Positions 27,079 through 36,388 are shown, counted from the first letter of the stretch. The stretch is 64,000 bases of DNA from Bacteroidia bacterium (GCA_021740845.1 JAIOYZ010000001.1:273246-337245); one strand, 5' to 3'. Notes: a model not told the origin generated them from the letters alone. Program-made: numbers and translations.

Positions 27079-28297
27079 TGCAAAAAGATTAATGGCTCAA
27101 AAGCCTTTCCAAAGAAATGGAAAGGGAAGCGGATTTTCAAAGTTGATTATCAACTTGGCGATGGCTGCTGTATGCGTAAGTGTAATGGTTATGATTTTGG
27201 CCACAGCTATTGTAAAAGGATACCAACACCAAGTGCGCGACAAGTTAATTGGTTTTAATGCCCCCATTCAAGTTTCTCATTTAGATTTAAACAACAGTTT
27301 TGAAAGTCTGCCTATTGAGCGAGATTCAATTTTTGAACATTTGGTTGCAAGAATGGATGGAATAAAATTTATTCAAAGTTATAGCACTAAAGCAGGTATT
27401 ATAAAAACAGAGGAAGCCTTTGAAGGAATTGTATTGAAAGGAATTGGCTCCAACTATAATTGGGATTTTATTTCCAAACATTTGGTACAAGGTAGCTTAC
27501 CCAATTTATCAGATTCACTTCCTGTAAATGAGGTTTTAATTTCTTCGATAACTGCCAACAGATTGGGCTTTAAGCTGGAGGACAATGTTTTTATTTATTT
27601 TATTCAAAACCCTCCACGTGTTAGAAAATTAAAAATTGTTGGAATTTTTGATACCGGTATGGGTGAGTTAGATGAATTGTATGCCTATATAGATATTAGG
27701 CAAGTTCAAAAGTTAAATAATTGGGACATAAGCCAAATAAGCGGTTATGAAATAGGTTTGAACCAAATTGAAGAAACCAATAACAAAAGAAATGAGCTAG
27801 CAATGATTACTCCATACAATATGGGATTGAATAGCATTTTTGAACGCTATCCTGCACTTTTTGATTGGTTGAATTTATTGGATTTGAATGTGGTAATTAT
27901 CTTGTTATTAATGGTGGCTGTTGCAGCAATTAATATGATAACTGCTTTATTAATACTCATTCTGGAAAGAACACAAATGATAGGTTTGTTAAAGGCAATG
28001 GGAGCAGAAGACAGGCAAATTAATAAAGTCTTTTTGTGGATGGCAAGTAGTATAATTTTAAGAGGCTTGTTATTAGGAAACGCTTTGGGTATTGGTTTTG
28101 CATTGCTTCAAGATAAATTTGGGATTATTAAATTGGATCAAAAAGCCTATTATTTAAACCAAGTGCCAGTAGAAATTAATTTATTGGATTTGTTGAATAT
28201 CAACTTTTTTGCCTTTGTAATTTGTTTGGTAATATTAGTAATTCCTGTGAGATTGGTAAGTAAAGTTAATCCTGTAAAAAGTATCCAATTTACTTAG
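27059..28297 (+). CDS. LolE/FtsX-type ABC transporter permease
   Basis: A 412-residue permease with the MacB/LolE layout: one N-terminal membrane helix (about residues 25-48), a periplasmic domain of about 220 residues, and three C-terminal helices (from about residue 275). The first is followed by 'LLKAMGAEDRQINKVFLW', typical of FtsX-type permeases. It probably releases lipoproteins towards the outer membrane together with a LolD ATPase such as that at 61329. The frame extends 72 codons upstream to 26843, but the ATG at 27059 (MKVSFFIAKRL) carries the conserved 'FFIAKR' start. The start overlaps the NamZ start by 20 bases. Confidence 0.88.
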   Translation: MKVSFFIAKRLMAQKPFQRNGKGSGFSKLIINLAMAAVCVSVMVMILATAIVKGYQHQVRDKLIGFNAPIQVSHLDLNNSFESLPIERDSIFEHLVARMDGIKFIQSYSTKAGIIKTEEAFEGIVLKGIGSNYNWDFISKHLVQGSLPNLSDSLPVNEVLISSITANRLGFKLEDNVFIYFIQNPPRVRKLKIVGIFDTGMGELDELYAYIDIRQVQKLNNWDISQISGYEIGLNQIEETNNKRNELAMITPYNMGLNSIFERYPALFDWLNLLDLNVVIILLLMVAVAAINMITALLILILERTQMIGLLKAMGAEDRQINKVFLWMASSIILRGLLLGNALGIGFALLQDKFGIIKLDQKAYYLNQVPVEINLLDLLNINFFAFVICLVILVIPVRLVSKVNPVKSIQFT

Positions 28298-28302
28298 ATA
28301 AA

Positions 28303-29103
28303 ATGAAAAATTGGGTGCCACAATTCATAAAGTTTCCTCTCTGGTGGATTTTTAAATCTCCACAAAGGAAGCTTGGTTGGTTTACCTTGAAAAACGATAT
28401 TCTTGGATTAGGAATTTATTTAAAGAATATGGTATTTCCTCCCAAGAATCTTGTTAGCATTAGTGTTTGTGTAGGAATTTATAATAGGAGTGAACAATTT
28501 CTCACTTATTTTATTCCTTCATTGGTTTTGTGCGAGCATCAAGAATTAATAGAACTTTCTATTTTTGATTGCGGTTCTACCGATATTCCTGATTTGGAAA
28601 GGAGAATAAAAGAAGTATTCAAAGGAAAACTAATATTTAAGAGCAGTTCTGAGAAGCCATTTTCAAGGGCCTACACTTTTAACAAATCGGTTCAACAAGC
28701 AACTGGACCAATTGTATTTTTGTGTGATGCCGATTTTTCTTTACCTATGGATTTGGTTCAAAAATGCAATGGCTTTACTTCAAATAATACATTTTGGTTT
28801 CCCATTGTATTTTACCTTTACAAGAATAAACCAAATAAATATGGTTCCAAAAATGGCGAATGGATGATATGGGGAGGGAAGGGCTTGTTGGCTTGTTCTC
28901 GCTTTTTATACCTTAAGTTGGGAGGCTTAGATGAAAGTTTTACCGTTTGGGGAGGGGAGGATGAGGCATTTTGGTTGAAATGTCATGCTGCAAATAGCAT
29001 TATTATACGCAGCAGGGAAAAGAGTTTATTGCACCATTGGCATCCAAGTTTAAATCCTAAATATAAAAAACTAGAAGAGTTATCAGATAATGGATTGCTG
29101 TAG
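28303..29103 (+). CDS. Glycosyltransferase family 2 with galactosyltransferase-type C-terminus
   Basis: A 266-residue sugar transferase. It has a GT-A nucleotide-binding start 'VSISVCVGIYNRSEQFLTYF', the metal-binding 'LCDADFSLP' (D-x-D) and a C-terminal acceptor motif 'GGLDESFTVWGGEDEAFW', typical of the galactosyltransferase C-terminal family. There is no signal peptide. It starts 5 bases after the LolE-like gene and 15 bases before a second GT2 gene, so the three form an operon. The product is probably a surface glycan, but the sugar is unknown. Confidence 0.82.
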   Translation: MKNWVPQFIKFPLWWIFKSPQRKLGWFTLKNDILGLGIYLKNMVFPPKNLVSISVCVGIYNRSEQFLTYFIPSLVLCEHQELIELSIFDCGSTDIPDLERRIKEVFKGKLIFKSSSEKPFSRAYTFNKSVQQATGPIVFLCDADFSLPMDLVQKCNGFTSNNTFWFPIVFYLYKNKPNKYGSKNGEWMIWGGKGLLACSRFLYLKLGGLDESFTVWGGEDEAFWLKCHAANSIIIRSREKSLLHHWHPSLNPKYKKLEELSDNGLL

Positions 29104-29111
29104 TATATTTG
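29104..29111 (+). promoter_or_regulatory. -7 box TATATTTG just before the second GT2 gene
   Basis: An exact TAnnTTTG match ending 7 bases before the ATG at 29119, beginning at the stop codon of the previous gene. It would give a message starting at or very near the start codon. No -33 TTG at normal spacing. Confidence 0.45.
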
Positions 29112-29118
29112 CAGTTCG

Positions 29119-29895
29119 ATGACCCAACCCTTGGTATCAATAATTACACCGTCATTTAATCAGGTTAAATGGCTTGAGCAAACCATCCTATCGGTATTAA
29201 ATCAAACTTATACCAATATTGAATACATCATTATAGACGGAGGGTCAACGGATGGATCAAAGGAAATTATAGAAAAGTATTCAGATAAATTGGCTTATTG
29301 GCAATCTCAAAAAGATGGCGGCCAGGCTGATGCCATTAATATTGGTTTTAGAAAAACAAAAGGGGAGTTGGTAGCCTATTTAAATGCGGATGATTTATTG
29401 GAACCCAATGCTGTTGCAGGTATAATAAGTGCTTATGAAGTTAATCAAGAGTTTGGGATTTTTTACGGCAAATGCAAAACCATAGATTCTGAAGGCGTTC
29501 TTTTATCAGAAGGGGCAGGGAATCAAATTCATTTTAACAATTTGGTAAAAGATGGGATGTTGCCCAATATTTATCAGCCAGCATGTTTCTTTAATGTTGC
29601 CTATTTAACTAGGGATAATTTTGTGGTAACAAAATATAATTATGCCTTTGATTATGAGTTAATCCTTTCTATTTCCTCTCAAAAAACCTTATTGTTTTTA
29701 AATAGAGATATCGCGAGTTACAGAGTTCATGATAACAGCAAAAGCCATTTGCACAAAATAGAAGCATATAAAGAAAAGCTTAGTATCCAGGAAACCTATA
29801 GCAAGAAAGATTTCCTGGTTCTAAAATGGAAACGATTAAAATTAGCGATTGCTGAAAAAACCGGTAAGATTACAAACGGTAAAGCCGCACTTTAA
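29119..29895 (+). CDS. Glycosyltransferase family 2
   Basis: A 258-residue GT-A glycosyltransferase. It starts directly with 'VSIITPSFNQVKWLEQTILSVL' and 'EYIIIDGGSTDGS', and has the D-x-D-like 'YLNADDLLEP' and the 'KDGGQADAINIGF' loop typical of this group. The acceptor and sugar cannot be told. It is the last gene of the LolE-GT2-GT2 run and is convergent with pfkA, with a 3-base gap. Confidence 0.85.
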   Translation: MTQPLVSIITPSFNQVKWLEQTILSVLNQTYTNIEYIIIDGGSTDGSKEIIEKYSDKLAYWQSQKDGGQADAINIGFRKTKGELVAYLNADDLLEPNAVAGIISAYEVNQEFGIFYGKCKTIDSEGVLLSEGAGNQIHFNNLVKDGMLPNIYQPACFFNVAYLTRDNFVVTKYNYAFDYELILSISSQKTLLFLNRDIASYRVHDNSKSHLHKIEAYKEKLSIQETYSKKDFLVLKWKRLKLAIAEKTGKITNGKAAL

Positions 29896-29898
29896 ATT

Positions 29899-30876
29899 CT
29901 AGTTATTTAAGATATCTATTAGCTTTAGCATATCGGCATTTAAGTCCTTTTTCATGGTAATTGAATCGATAAAAGGAGTAAGTCTTATTTTATTATCTAT
30001 AAGGCCAACCATCTTATTTTTTTCGCCAGCCAATAATGCATTCACTGCGCCATATCCTAGTTTAGACGCCAATACTCTATCGTAAGCAGTAGGTGAACCA
30101 CCTCTTTGGATATGCCCTAAAATTACAACTCTAGATTCAAAGCCAGGAATTTCCTTATTTAACATACTCGAAATGGCTTGGGCTCCACCTTCAAAATTTC
30201 CTTCTGCAACTACTACAATTGAAAAAGACTTTTTAGTTTCATTTCTACTTCTAAAAAAATCTATAAGTACTGTGTGCTCTTCCTTCACCTCTGGCAGCAA
30301 TACCATTTCTGCTCCACCTGCAATTGTTGCTGCTAAAGCAATAAACCCTGCATCGCGCCCCATTACTTCAATAAAGAAAACCCTACCATGACTATCTGCA
30401 GTATCTCTTATTTTATCAATCGCATCAACCGCTGTGTTAATGGCAGTATCAAACCCAATAGTTAAATCTGTACCGTAAAGGTCGTTATCAATGGTTCCAG
30501 GTGCGCCGATAGAAGGAATACCATATTCATTGTAAAATATTTCTGCACCCGTAAAAGTTCCATTACCACCAATACAAACAATACCTTCAATACCTTGATC
30601 TACCAAATTCTCATATGCCATTTTTCTTCCAACTGGCGTCATAAAGGCTTTGCTTCTCGAACTTTTTAGGATTGTTCCTCCACGCTGAATAATGTTACCA
30701 ACCGATCTTGAAGTTAGTGCTGTGAAATTATCTCCACCTTCAATCATACCTTTATATCCTTGCATAATTCCAACTACCTCCACATCGTTGGAAATAGCTG
30801 TTCTAACAACTGCTCTAACACAAGCATTCATTCCAGGAGAATCGCCTCCAGATGTAAAAACCCCAATTTTCTTCAT
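29899..30876 (-). CDS. pfkA: 6-phosphofructokinase
   Basis: Phosphorylates fructose 6-phosphate in glycolysis. It is 325 residues, the usual length for bacterial PfkA. 'TSGGDSPGMNA' is the nucleotide-binding start, 'PGTIDNDLYGTD' holds the catalytic Asp, and 'VEVMGRDAG' and 'LGHIQRGGSPTAYDR' bind substrate. The residues that separate ATP from pyrophosphate users look ATP-type. One oddity: the metal-binding motif usually written GGDG reads Gly-Gly-Asn-Gly, with Asn at residue 105. Confidence 0.92.
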   Translation of the reverse strand: MKKIGVFTSGGDSPGMNACVRAVVRTAISNDVEVVGIMQGYKGMIEGGDNFTALTSRSVGNIIQRGGTILKSSRSKAFMTPVGRKMAYENLVDQGIEGIVCIGGNGTFTGAEIFYNEYGIPSIGAPGTIDNDLYGTDLTIGFDTAINTAVDAIDKIRDTADSHGRVFFIEVMGRDAGFIALAATIAGGAEMVLLPEVKEEHTVLIDFFRSRNETKKSFSIVVVAEGNFEGGAQAISSMLNKEIPGFESRVVILGHIQRGGSPTAYDRVLASKLGYGAVNALLAGEKNKMVGLIDNKIRLTPFIDSITMKKDLNADMLKLIDILNN

Positions 30877-30890
30877 GGTGTAAAAATAAA

Positions 30891-30920
30891 AAAAGGCCGC
30901 TTCATTTGAAACGGCCTTTT
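30891..30920 (-). terminator. Hairpin terminator after the 30942 lipoprotein gene
   Basis: Arms AAAAGGCCGCTTCA and TGAAACGGCCTTTT pair with one mismatch around a TT loop. On the reverse strand it is followed by a long T run, so it ends the lipoprotein transcript just before pfkA. Confidence 0.85.
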
Positions 30921-30941
30921 AATAATATTTGAAAAATATGA

Positions 30942-31883
30942 CTACAATTCAGTCTTAACTTTTAATAAAATTTGACCAGCATCAGAAGTAGCTATATTTC
31001 CAACTAATACAAATCCTCTTTTACCGTCAGCTTTTTTGAATGCAAATACTTGTCCTATTCCTAAATTAGCAATTCTATCTTGAGTTCCAGTAGTGAAATC
31101 AACAATAGAAATTTCATCTAAGAAAGTACTTCCTTGCAATGCATCAAAATCAGATGAAGTAATGTCTGGAGTTAATTTCAACATAGTTTTGTTTTTTGAA
31201 GGCCAAGCTGAAACTTCAGTAAACCAACCGCTACCAGATGTAAAACCATAATCAGGAGAGTAAATAGCATTTTGAACGCTACCAGCAGAGTTGTAGAAAT
31301 ACAAGAAATCAATTTTAGCTGAATTATCTTTAGCTAAATCACTTCCAACTGAACCTGCACGGTAAGTTCTAAAACCATCTGAAGTACCCAAGAAACGATA
31401 CTCGTTAGTAGTATTAGCTGGTCCACCAATTAAGATTTGACCTGAAGTAGCCATACTAGAAATTGTTACAACATAAGTTGTGTTAGCTGTTTTACCTTTA
31501 TCATCTGTAACAGTTACAGAATAAGTAATAATGCTACCTTCATCAATTACAATTGCACCAGCAATAATATCTTGGTGAGTGTAAATTACATCTTTAGCAT
31601 CATAAGTAGCATCCTTGATAGTGTTTGTGCTACCACCGGTGATTGCTCTAGTAATGGTTAATTTTTTGATTTTTCTATCAGTATCAGCTGAAGCTAAAAC
31701 TTTAATTTCAATTGAATCAACTGATAAAGAAGCTGAGCTAGTTTTAACTCCATCATTTACTGTTAAAGTAGGAGCAGCAGATTCTGTAGTTGTAGGATCG
31801 TCGGTTTTATCACCACACGATGTAAAAAGAAGTGAGCTACTAATAGCAGCTAATACAAACATTGATTTGAATAGTTTTTTCAT
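30942..31883 (-). CDS. Putative outer-membrane-type lipoprotein
   Basis: A 313-residue lipoprotein: signal 'MKKLFKSMFVLAAISSSLLFTSC' with the lipidated Cys at 23, followed by a short acidic stretch 'GDKTDDP' typical of surface-exposed lipoproteins in this phylum. Residues about 35-145 look like a beta-sandwich (Ig-like; 'IDEGSIITYSVTVTDDKGKTANTTYVVTI' type strands). The rest is another beta-rich domain with no recognised family. It has its own terminator. The function is unknown. Confidence 0.75.
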   Translation of the reverse strand: MKKLFKSMFVLAAISSSLLFTSCGDKTDDPTTTESAAPTLTVNDGVKTSSASLSVDSIEIKVLASADTDRKIKKLTITRAITGGSTNTIKDATYDAKDVIYTHQDIIAGAIVIDEGSIITYSVTVTDDKGKTANTTYVVTISSMATSGQILIGGPANTTNEYRFLGTSDGFRTYRAGSVGSDLAKDNSAKIDFLYFYNSAGSVQNAIYSPDYGFTSGSGWFTEVSAWPSKNKTMLKLTPDITSSDFDALQGSTFLDEISIVDFTTGTQDRIANLGIGQVFAFKKADGKRGFVLVGNIATSDAGQILLKVKTEL

Positions 31884-31937
31884 GTTTTAGTTTAAATATT
31901 GATTTGCAAATTAAAGGATTTATTTATTATAATGCTA

Positions 31938-32264
31938 TTAATTAGATGTTACTTCTCTTGGTGATTCAGATGATTCAAAAGAATCATTTCTAAATTCATC
32001 AAAATTATAATCTGGCATTAGGTCAGTTTTAATATAGGTTACAGTTTCATTTAGAGCTTCAACAAATTTGTTAAAATCTTCTTTGTACAAGAAAATTTTG
32101 TGCTTTACAAAATTACCATCTTCAAAGCTTTTTTTGCTTTCTGTAATGGTAATAAAATAATCCTTGCCTCTAGTTGATTTTACATCAAAGAAATAAGTCC
32201 TTTTTCCAGCTCTAATCTTTTTTGAGAATATTTCTTGACTCTCATTTTTGTTGAATTCGTCCAT
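31938..32264 (-). CDS. PUR-alpha-like nucleic-acid-binding protein (DUF3276)
   Basis: A 108-residue protein of the bacterial PUR-alpha family. The sequence 'IFSKKIRAGKRTYFFDVKSTRGKDYFITITESKK' and the following 'HKIFLYKEDFNKFVEALNETVTYI' form the characteristic PUR repeat, with an acidic disordered tail. Family members bind single-stranded DNA or RNA and can act as post-transcriptional regulators (BpuR in Borrelia). It stands as a single gene between the lipoprotein and the MsbA-like exporter. Targets here are unknown. Confidence 0.85.
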   Translation of the reverse strand: MDEFNKNESQEIFSKKIRAGKRTYFFDVKSTRGKDYFITITESKKSFEDGNFVKHKIFLYKEDFNKFVEALNETVTYIKTDLMPDYNFDEFRNDSFESSESPREVTSN

Positions 32265-32352
32265 GCATTTTTTCTATAAACGATGGCAAAATATGAGTTC
32301 ACAGTTTGTTTTCAAAACATTTTTTCCACATATAATAAAAATAACACAGAAT

Positions 32353-34149
32353 CTATTCTAATTGTTGTGCTTCCTCTGCAATTTGCTTATTATAAAGGTC
32401 ACAATAAGAGCCACTTAGTTTAATTAATTCTTCGTGCGTGCCAAACTCAATTTTTCTGCCATCTTCCAAAACTAAAATTTGATCTGCATCTTTAACAGAG
32501 GAAACTCGATGGCTAATAATAACACTTGTTTTGTTTTTCTTAATTGCATGTAGGTTTTTTAATATATCCGATTCTGTTTTGGTGTCCAATGCACTTAAAC
32601 AATCATCCATAATTAATAAATCTGGATTTTTAATAAATGCCCTAGCAATTGCAACCCTTTGTTTTTGTCCTCCACTTAAGGTAATTCCCCTTTCACCCAC
32701 TCTAGTTTGGTAGCCTTCTTCAAAACCCATGATATTTTCATGTAAGGCGGCCATTTTAGATGCATTAATTACCTTTTCATTTAAATCTTCGGCGCTTTGG
32801 TTCAAACCGAAAGCTATATTATTTTGAATGCTATCGCTGAATAAAAATACGTCTTGAGGCACATAACCTAAATATTTTTTCCATGCATTTAGGTTACAGT
32901 CTTTTATATCTAAATCATCAATCGTTATTTTCCCTAGGCTTGGGTCAAACATTCTCAACAACAATTGTATTAAAGTGGTTTTGCCAGATCCAGTTGAACC
33001 TAAAACAGCGAATGTGCTTCCTTTAGGTATAACAAAACTTAACTCATTTATTGCTGGAATTTCTTTGCCTGGATAGGTATAGCTTACCTTTTCGAAGCGA
33101 ATTTCTTTTTCAAAAACCAAATTAGTTTTATTGTGACTAAGCATGGATGGTTTGGTTTCCAGAAATTCATTTATCCTTGCTTGGGAGGCAGCGGCCCTTT
33201 GGATCAAACTGCTTGTATACCCTAAACTTGTTACAGGCCAAACCAAAATACCCACATAAATTACAAATTCTGCAATATTTCCTATGCTTGCATTTCCTGC
33301 AATTACTTCCAAACCTCCAAAATAAATAGTAATTAAGGAACTTAAGCCTGTTAGAAAAACCATAAGTGGGAAAAAGAAGGCATCCACCTTTGCCAAACTC
33401 ATTTGCTTTTCGCGGTAGTTTTTGGTTTCCACCTCAAAAGCTTCTGTGCTGGCTTTTTCTGAGGCAAAAGCTTTTATGACGCGGATTCCAGAAAAGGCTT
33501 CTTGAACAAAGGATGTTAATTTAGACAGCTGTGCTTGAATAATATCGCTTCGGGTATTTATTAAATTATTCACCTTAAATATAGCAAACGATAAAATTGG
33601 TAAAGGAGAGATTACCAACCAAGTTAACCTGGCATTAACGCTAAACATTACTATTAATACCAAAATTATGGTAACCACTAAATTAATGGCGTACATAATT
33701 GCTGGGCCAGCATACATTCTTACTCGGCTCACATCTTCACTTATTCGGGCCATTAAATCGCCAATGCGGTTTTGTCTGTAAAAGCCTTGATCCAATTTTT
33801 GGTAGTGTTCAAAAATCTCATTTTTCAGGTCGAATTCAATTAACCTGCTCATTACTATTATGGTTTGGCGCATGAGGTACATAAAAATACCTCGGATAAC
33901 CGCAAAGGCAACCACCAAAAGTGTAAAATATAAAATTGCGCTGGAAAGCTCTTTTACTAAAAGCGTTTTACCAACCGCATCCGTTTCTGGGATTTTTGTT
34001 AAAATTTCCTTAATTAAATCAATTGCTTTTCTAACCAATTGGGCTGGAAAAATTGCAAATAAATTGGAGGCCGCCACAAATAATACCCCAAGGAGTAACC
34101 TTTTGCGGTAGAGAAAAAAATATTTTCGGAGATGCCTTAGTGCTTTCAA
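32353..34149 (-). CDS. MsbA-like ABC exporter (fused membrane and ATPase domains)
   Basis: A half-size ABC exporter of about 600 residues, acting as a homodimer in the inner membrane. Six membrane helices occupy about residues 20-310, and the ATPase domain has Walker A 'LGSTGSGKTTL', signature '[14 protein letters not shown]', Walker B 'LLIMDDCLSALD' and switch His in 'VIISHRVSS'. The Walker B ends in two acidic residues (Asp-Asp). The frame begins with a GTG at 34173, but a TTG at 34149 (LKALRHLRKYFF) fits the usual family start. It is divergent from leucine dehydrogenase. The substrate (lipid or drug) is not determined. Confidence 0.88.
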   Translation of the reverse strand: MKALRHLRKYFFLYRKRLLLGVLFVAASNLFAIFPAQLVRKAIDLIKEILTKIPETDAVGKTLLVKELSSAILYFTLLVVAFAVIRGIFMYLMRQTIIVMSRLIEFDLKNEIFEHYQKLDQGFYRQNRIGDLMARISEDVSRVRMYAGPAIMYAINLVVTIILVLIVMFSVNARLTWLVISPLPILSFAIFKVNNLINTRSDIIQAQLSKLTSFVQEAFSGIRVIKAFASEKASTEAFEVETKNYREKQMSLAKVDAFFFPLMVFLTGLSSLITIYFGGLEVIAGNASIGNIAEFVIYVGILVWPVTSLGYTSSLIQRAAASQARINEFLETKPSMLSHNKTNLVFEKEIRFEKVSYTYPGKEIPAINELSFVIPKGSTFAVLGSTGSGKTTLIQLLLRMFDPSLGKITIDDLDIKDCNLNAWKKYLGYVPQDVFLFSDSIQNNIAFGLNQSAEDLNEKVINASKMAALHENIMGFEEGYQTRVGERGITLSGGQKQRVAIARAFIKNPDLLIMDDCLSALDTKTESDILKNLHAIKKNKTSVIISHRVSSVKDADQILVLEDGRKIEFGTHEELIKLSGSYCDLYNKQIAEEAQQLE

Positions 34150-34202
34150 CGTTGCAAAATAAAGAAAAACCACTCACATTCAGCCTGCCTTTTTTTTTGA
34201 AC

Positions 34203-34231
34203 TTGAAAAACGAAAAATAAAATTACTTTTG
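34203..34231 (+). promoter_or_regulatory. Promoter of leucine dehydrogenase
   Basis: TTG at 34203-34205, 18 bases, then TACTTTTG at 34224-34231: a full match to the Bacteroidota TTG-N(17-23)-TAnnTTTG promoter. The 5' leader would be about 30 bases. Confidence 0.7.
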
Positions 34232-34267
34232 CGCCACTATTGAAAGTAAAATCTAATCCAATTCATT

Positions 34268-35341
34268 ATGGCTGAACAAGAAATATTTACTCAACTCGCT
34301 ACCTACGATCATGAACAAATTGTATTTTGTAATGACAACGCAACTGGCCTTAAAGCCATAATTGCCATTCACAATACTGTTTTAGGTCCTGGCTTAGGTG
34401 GTACACGTGTTTGGAATTACGCAACAGAGGCAGAAGCCATCAATGATGTGATGCGTTTGTCTCGTGGTATGACATACAAAGCAGCCATTTCTGGCTTAAA
34501 TTTAGGTGGTGCAAAAGCCGTAATTATTGGCGATGCTACTAAAATCAAAACCGAAGCTTTGATGCGCAAATTTGGTCGTTTTGTTGAAAACTTAAACGGT
34601 AAGTATATTACTGCTGAGGATGTAAACACAACTACTAAAGACATGGAATATGTAAACATGGAAACTTCTCATGTGGTAGGTTTACCCGAAAGCATGGGCG
34701 GCGGAGGAGATCCTAGTCCTGTTACGGCGTATGGTGTTTACATGGGAATGAAGGCAAGTGCCAAACAAGTTTTTGGAAACGATAGCCTTGCTGGTAAAAA
34801 AGTAGCTGTTCAAGGTGTTGGTAAAGTAGGTGGACATTTATTAGACTTCCTTCATAAAGAAGGTGCTGAGTTGTTTATCTCGGATATTAATGCAGATACT
34901 TTAGCTCATTATGCTTCTAGAGTTGGTGCTAAAGTGGTTAATGGAGAAGAAATTTACGGTTTAGATGTAGATGTTTTTGCTCCTTGCGCTTTAGGTGCTA
35001 TTTTAAATGATGAACATATTGCTCAATTGAAATGTTCAATCGTTGCAGGTGCTGCCAACAACCAATTAGCTGATGAAACCATTCATGGTCCAGCTTTGAT
35101 GAACAAAGGAATAGTTTATGCTCCAGATTTCTTGATTAATGCAGGTGGTTTGATAAACGTTTATCAAGAACACATTGGTTACAACAGAGAAACTGCACAA
35201 CGCAAAGCAGAACATATTTACGATGTAACTTTAGAAATTTTAAAAATTTCTGCTTCAGAAAAAATTTACACGCAAAAAGCGGCTATGAACCTTGCCGAAA
35301 AGCGTATTCAAGATATTTCAAAGGTTAAATCAACCTATTAA
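34268..35341 (+). CDS. ldh: Leucine dehydrogenase (Glu/Leu/Phe/Val dehydrogenase family)
   Basis: Reversibly deaminates branched-chain amino acids with NAD. It is 357 residues, the normal length. The substrate-binding Lys71 and catalytic Lys83 lie in 'GMTYKAAISGLNLGGAKAVI', and Asp118 in 'TAEDVN'. 'GGDPSPVTAYGVYMGMKA' is typical of leucine/phenylalanine dehydrogenases rather than glutamate dehydrogenase, and the NAD fold has 'VQGVGKVGGHLLDFL'. It has its own promoter. A long stem-loop follows it. Confidence 0.93.
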   Translation: MAEQEIFTQLATYDHEQIVFCNDNATGLKAIIAIHNTVLGPGLGGTRVWNYATEAEAINDVMRLSRGMTYKAAISGLNLGGAKAVIIGDATKIKTEALMRKFGRFVENLNGKYITAEDVNTTTKDMEYVNMETSHVVGLPESMGGGGDPSPVTAYGVYMGMKASAKQVFGNDSLAGKKVAVQGVGKVGGHLLDFLHKEGAELFISDINADTLAHYASRVGAKVVNGEEIYGLDVDVFAPCALGAILNDEHIAQLKCSIVAGAANNQLADETIHGPALMNKGIVYAPDFLINAGGLINVYQEHIGYNRETAQRKAEHIYDVTLEILKISASEKIYTQKAAMNLAEKRIQDISKVKSTY

Positions 35342-35355
35342 TTCCATTCCATCGC

Positions 35356-35408
35356 GCAAGCGATAAACGTTCTTTTCTTTTTGGTTTTTTAGTTCGTTTA
35401 TCGCTTGC
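35356..35408. repeat. 14-bp perfect stem-loop between leucine dehydrogenase and nusB
   Basis: GCAAGCGATAAACG (35356-35369) and CGTTTATCGCTTGC (35395-35408) are perfect complements around a 25-base T-rich loop. The stem is not followed by a clean T run, so it could be a terminator with an unusual loop, an RNA-processing site, or a protein-binding site. The nusB ATG lies 15 bases downstream. Confidence 0.7.
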
Positions 35409-35422
35409 TTTGAAAACATATT

Positions 35423-36361
35423 ATGTTGAACCGAAGATTTTTACGCATCAAAGCGTTTCAGGCTTTATACAGTTTTTCTAGAGAAGAGGGTGGAAAGCCT
35501 TCTTCTTATAAGAAAAGGTTATTGGATGGACTGGATAAAACCTATGAGCTATATTTATTGTTGCTTTCCTTCCCTCAGGAATTTAAGCACTTTTTGGTTC
35601 AAGAATTAAATGCAGAAAAAGCAAAACACTATCCTTCTGCAGAACAAATTGCATTATTAGATTTACTTACTTCCAATAGGGTAATTCATACTCTCGAAAA
35701 TAATTTTGCCTTTCAAGAGGCATTGAAACAAAATACCGTTGTTTGGAATGGTCATACCGACTTGTTTAGAAAATTATGGTCGGAATTGAAGAACCACGAA
35801 TTAATAATCAATTTCTCAAAGTCTGCACACAATCTTAACGACGAAAAAGCTCTAATTTCTGGGATGCTAGAATTTATGGTGGTAGATTCTGAACTCTTTG
35901 AGGCTTATATCGAAGAGCGTTATTTGAATTGGGACGACGACCAAGTTTTGGTATTGAGTACTTTGCAAAAGACGCTTCAAATGCTTAAGGAAAACTCCAA
36001 AAAAGTTTTGCCTGAAAAGCATAAAGACGAAGAAGAAGACCTCAAATTTGTTAAAGATTTGTTTGAATTAACCATCGAAAAAGACAAGGAATTAATTGAA
36101 ATGATTGCGGCCAAAACCCAAAATTGGGATCAAGACCGTATTGCTTTGGTAGATTTGATATTGATGAAAATGGCTCTTTGCGAGGTGATTTACTTCCCTT
36201 TTATTCCTGTAAAAGTGAGTATGAATGAATACTTGGAATTAGCCAAATTGTATAGCACTCCAAATAGTCATGGTTTTATAAATGGAATTTTAGATAAGGT
36301 GCAAATAGACCTTAGAAAAAATGATAAAATTAAAAAGTTAGGAAGAGGTTTAGTAGATTAA
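35423..36361 (+). CDS. nusB: Transcription antitermination factor NusB (long form)
   Basis: A 312-residue protein, about twice the length of E. coli NusB. The NusB fold is at the C-terminus (about residues 195-305; 'LVDLILMKMALCEVIYFPFIPVKVSMNEYLELAKLYSTPNSHGFINGILDKV'), with the conserved 'SMNEYLELAK' and 'FINGILDK'. The N-terminal part ('RRFLRIKAFQALYSFSREEG') is the extra segment seen in Bacteroidota NusB. It binds NusE at rRNA operons. It starts a conserved run: nusB, DUF1573 lipoprotein, yajC, coaE. Confidence 0.88.
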   Translation: MLNRRFLRIKAFQALYSFSREEGGKPSSYKKRLLDGLDKTYELYLLLLSFPQEFKHFLVQELNAEKAKHYPSAEQIALLDLLTSNRVIHTLENNFAFQEALKQNTVVWNGHTDLFRKLWSELKNHELIINFSKSAHNLNDEKALISGMLEFMVVDSELFEAYIEERYLNWDDDQVLVLSTLQKTLQMLKENSKKVLPEKHKDEEEDLKFVKDLFELTIEKDKELIEMIAAKTQNWDQDRIALVDLILMKMALCEVIYFPFIPVKVSMNEYLELAKLYSTPNSHGFINGILDKVQIDLRKNDKIKKLGRGLVD

Positions 36362-36388
36362 TTTTGAACCATTAAATATTTTATAAAA

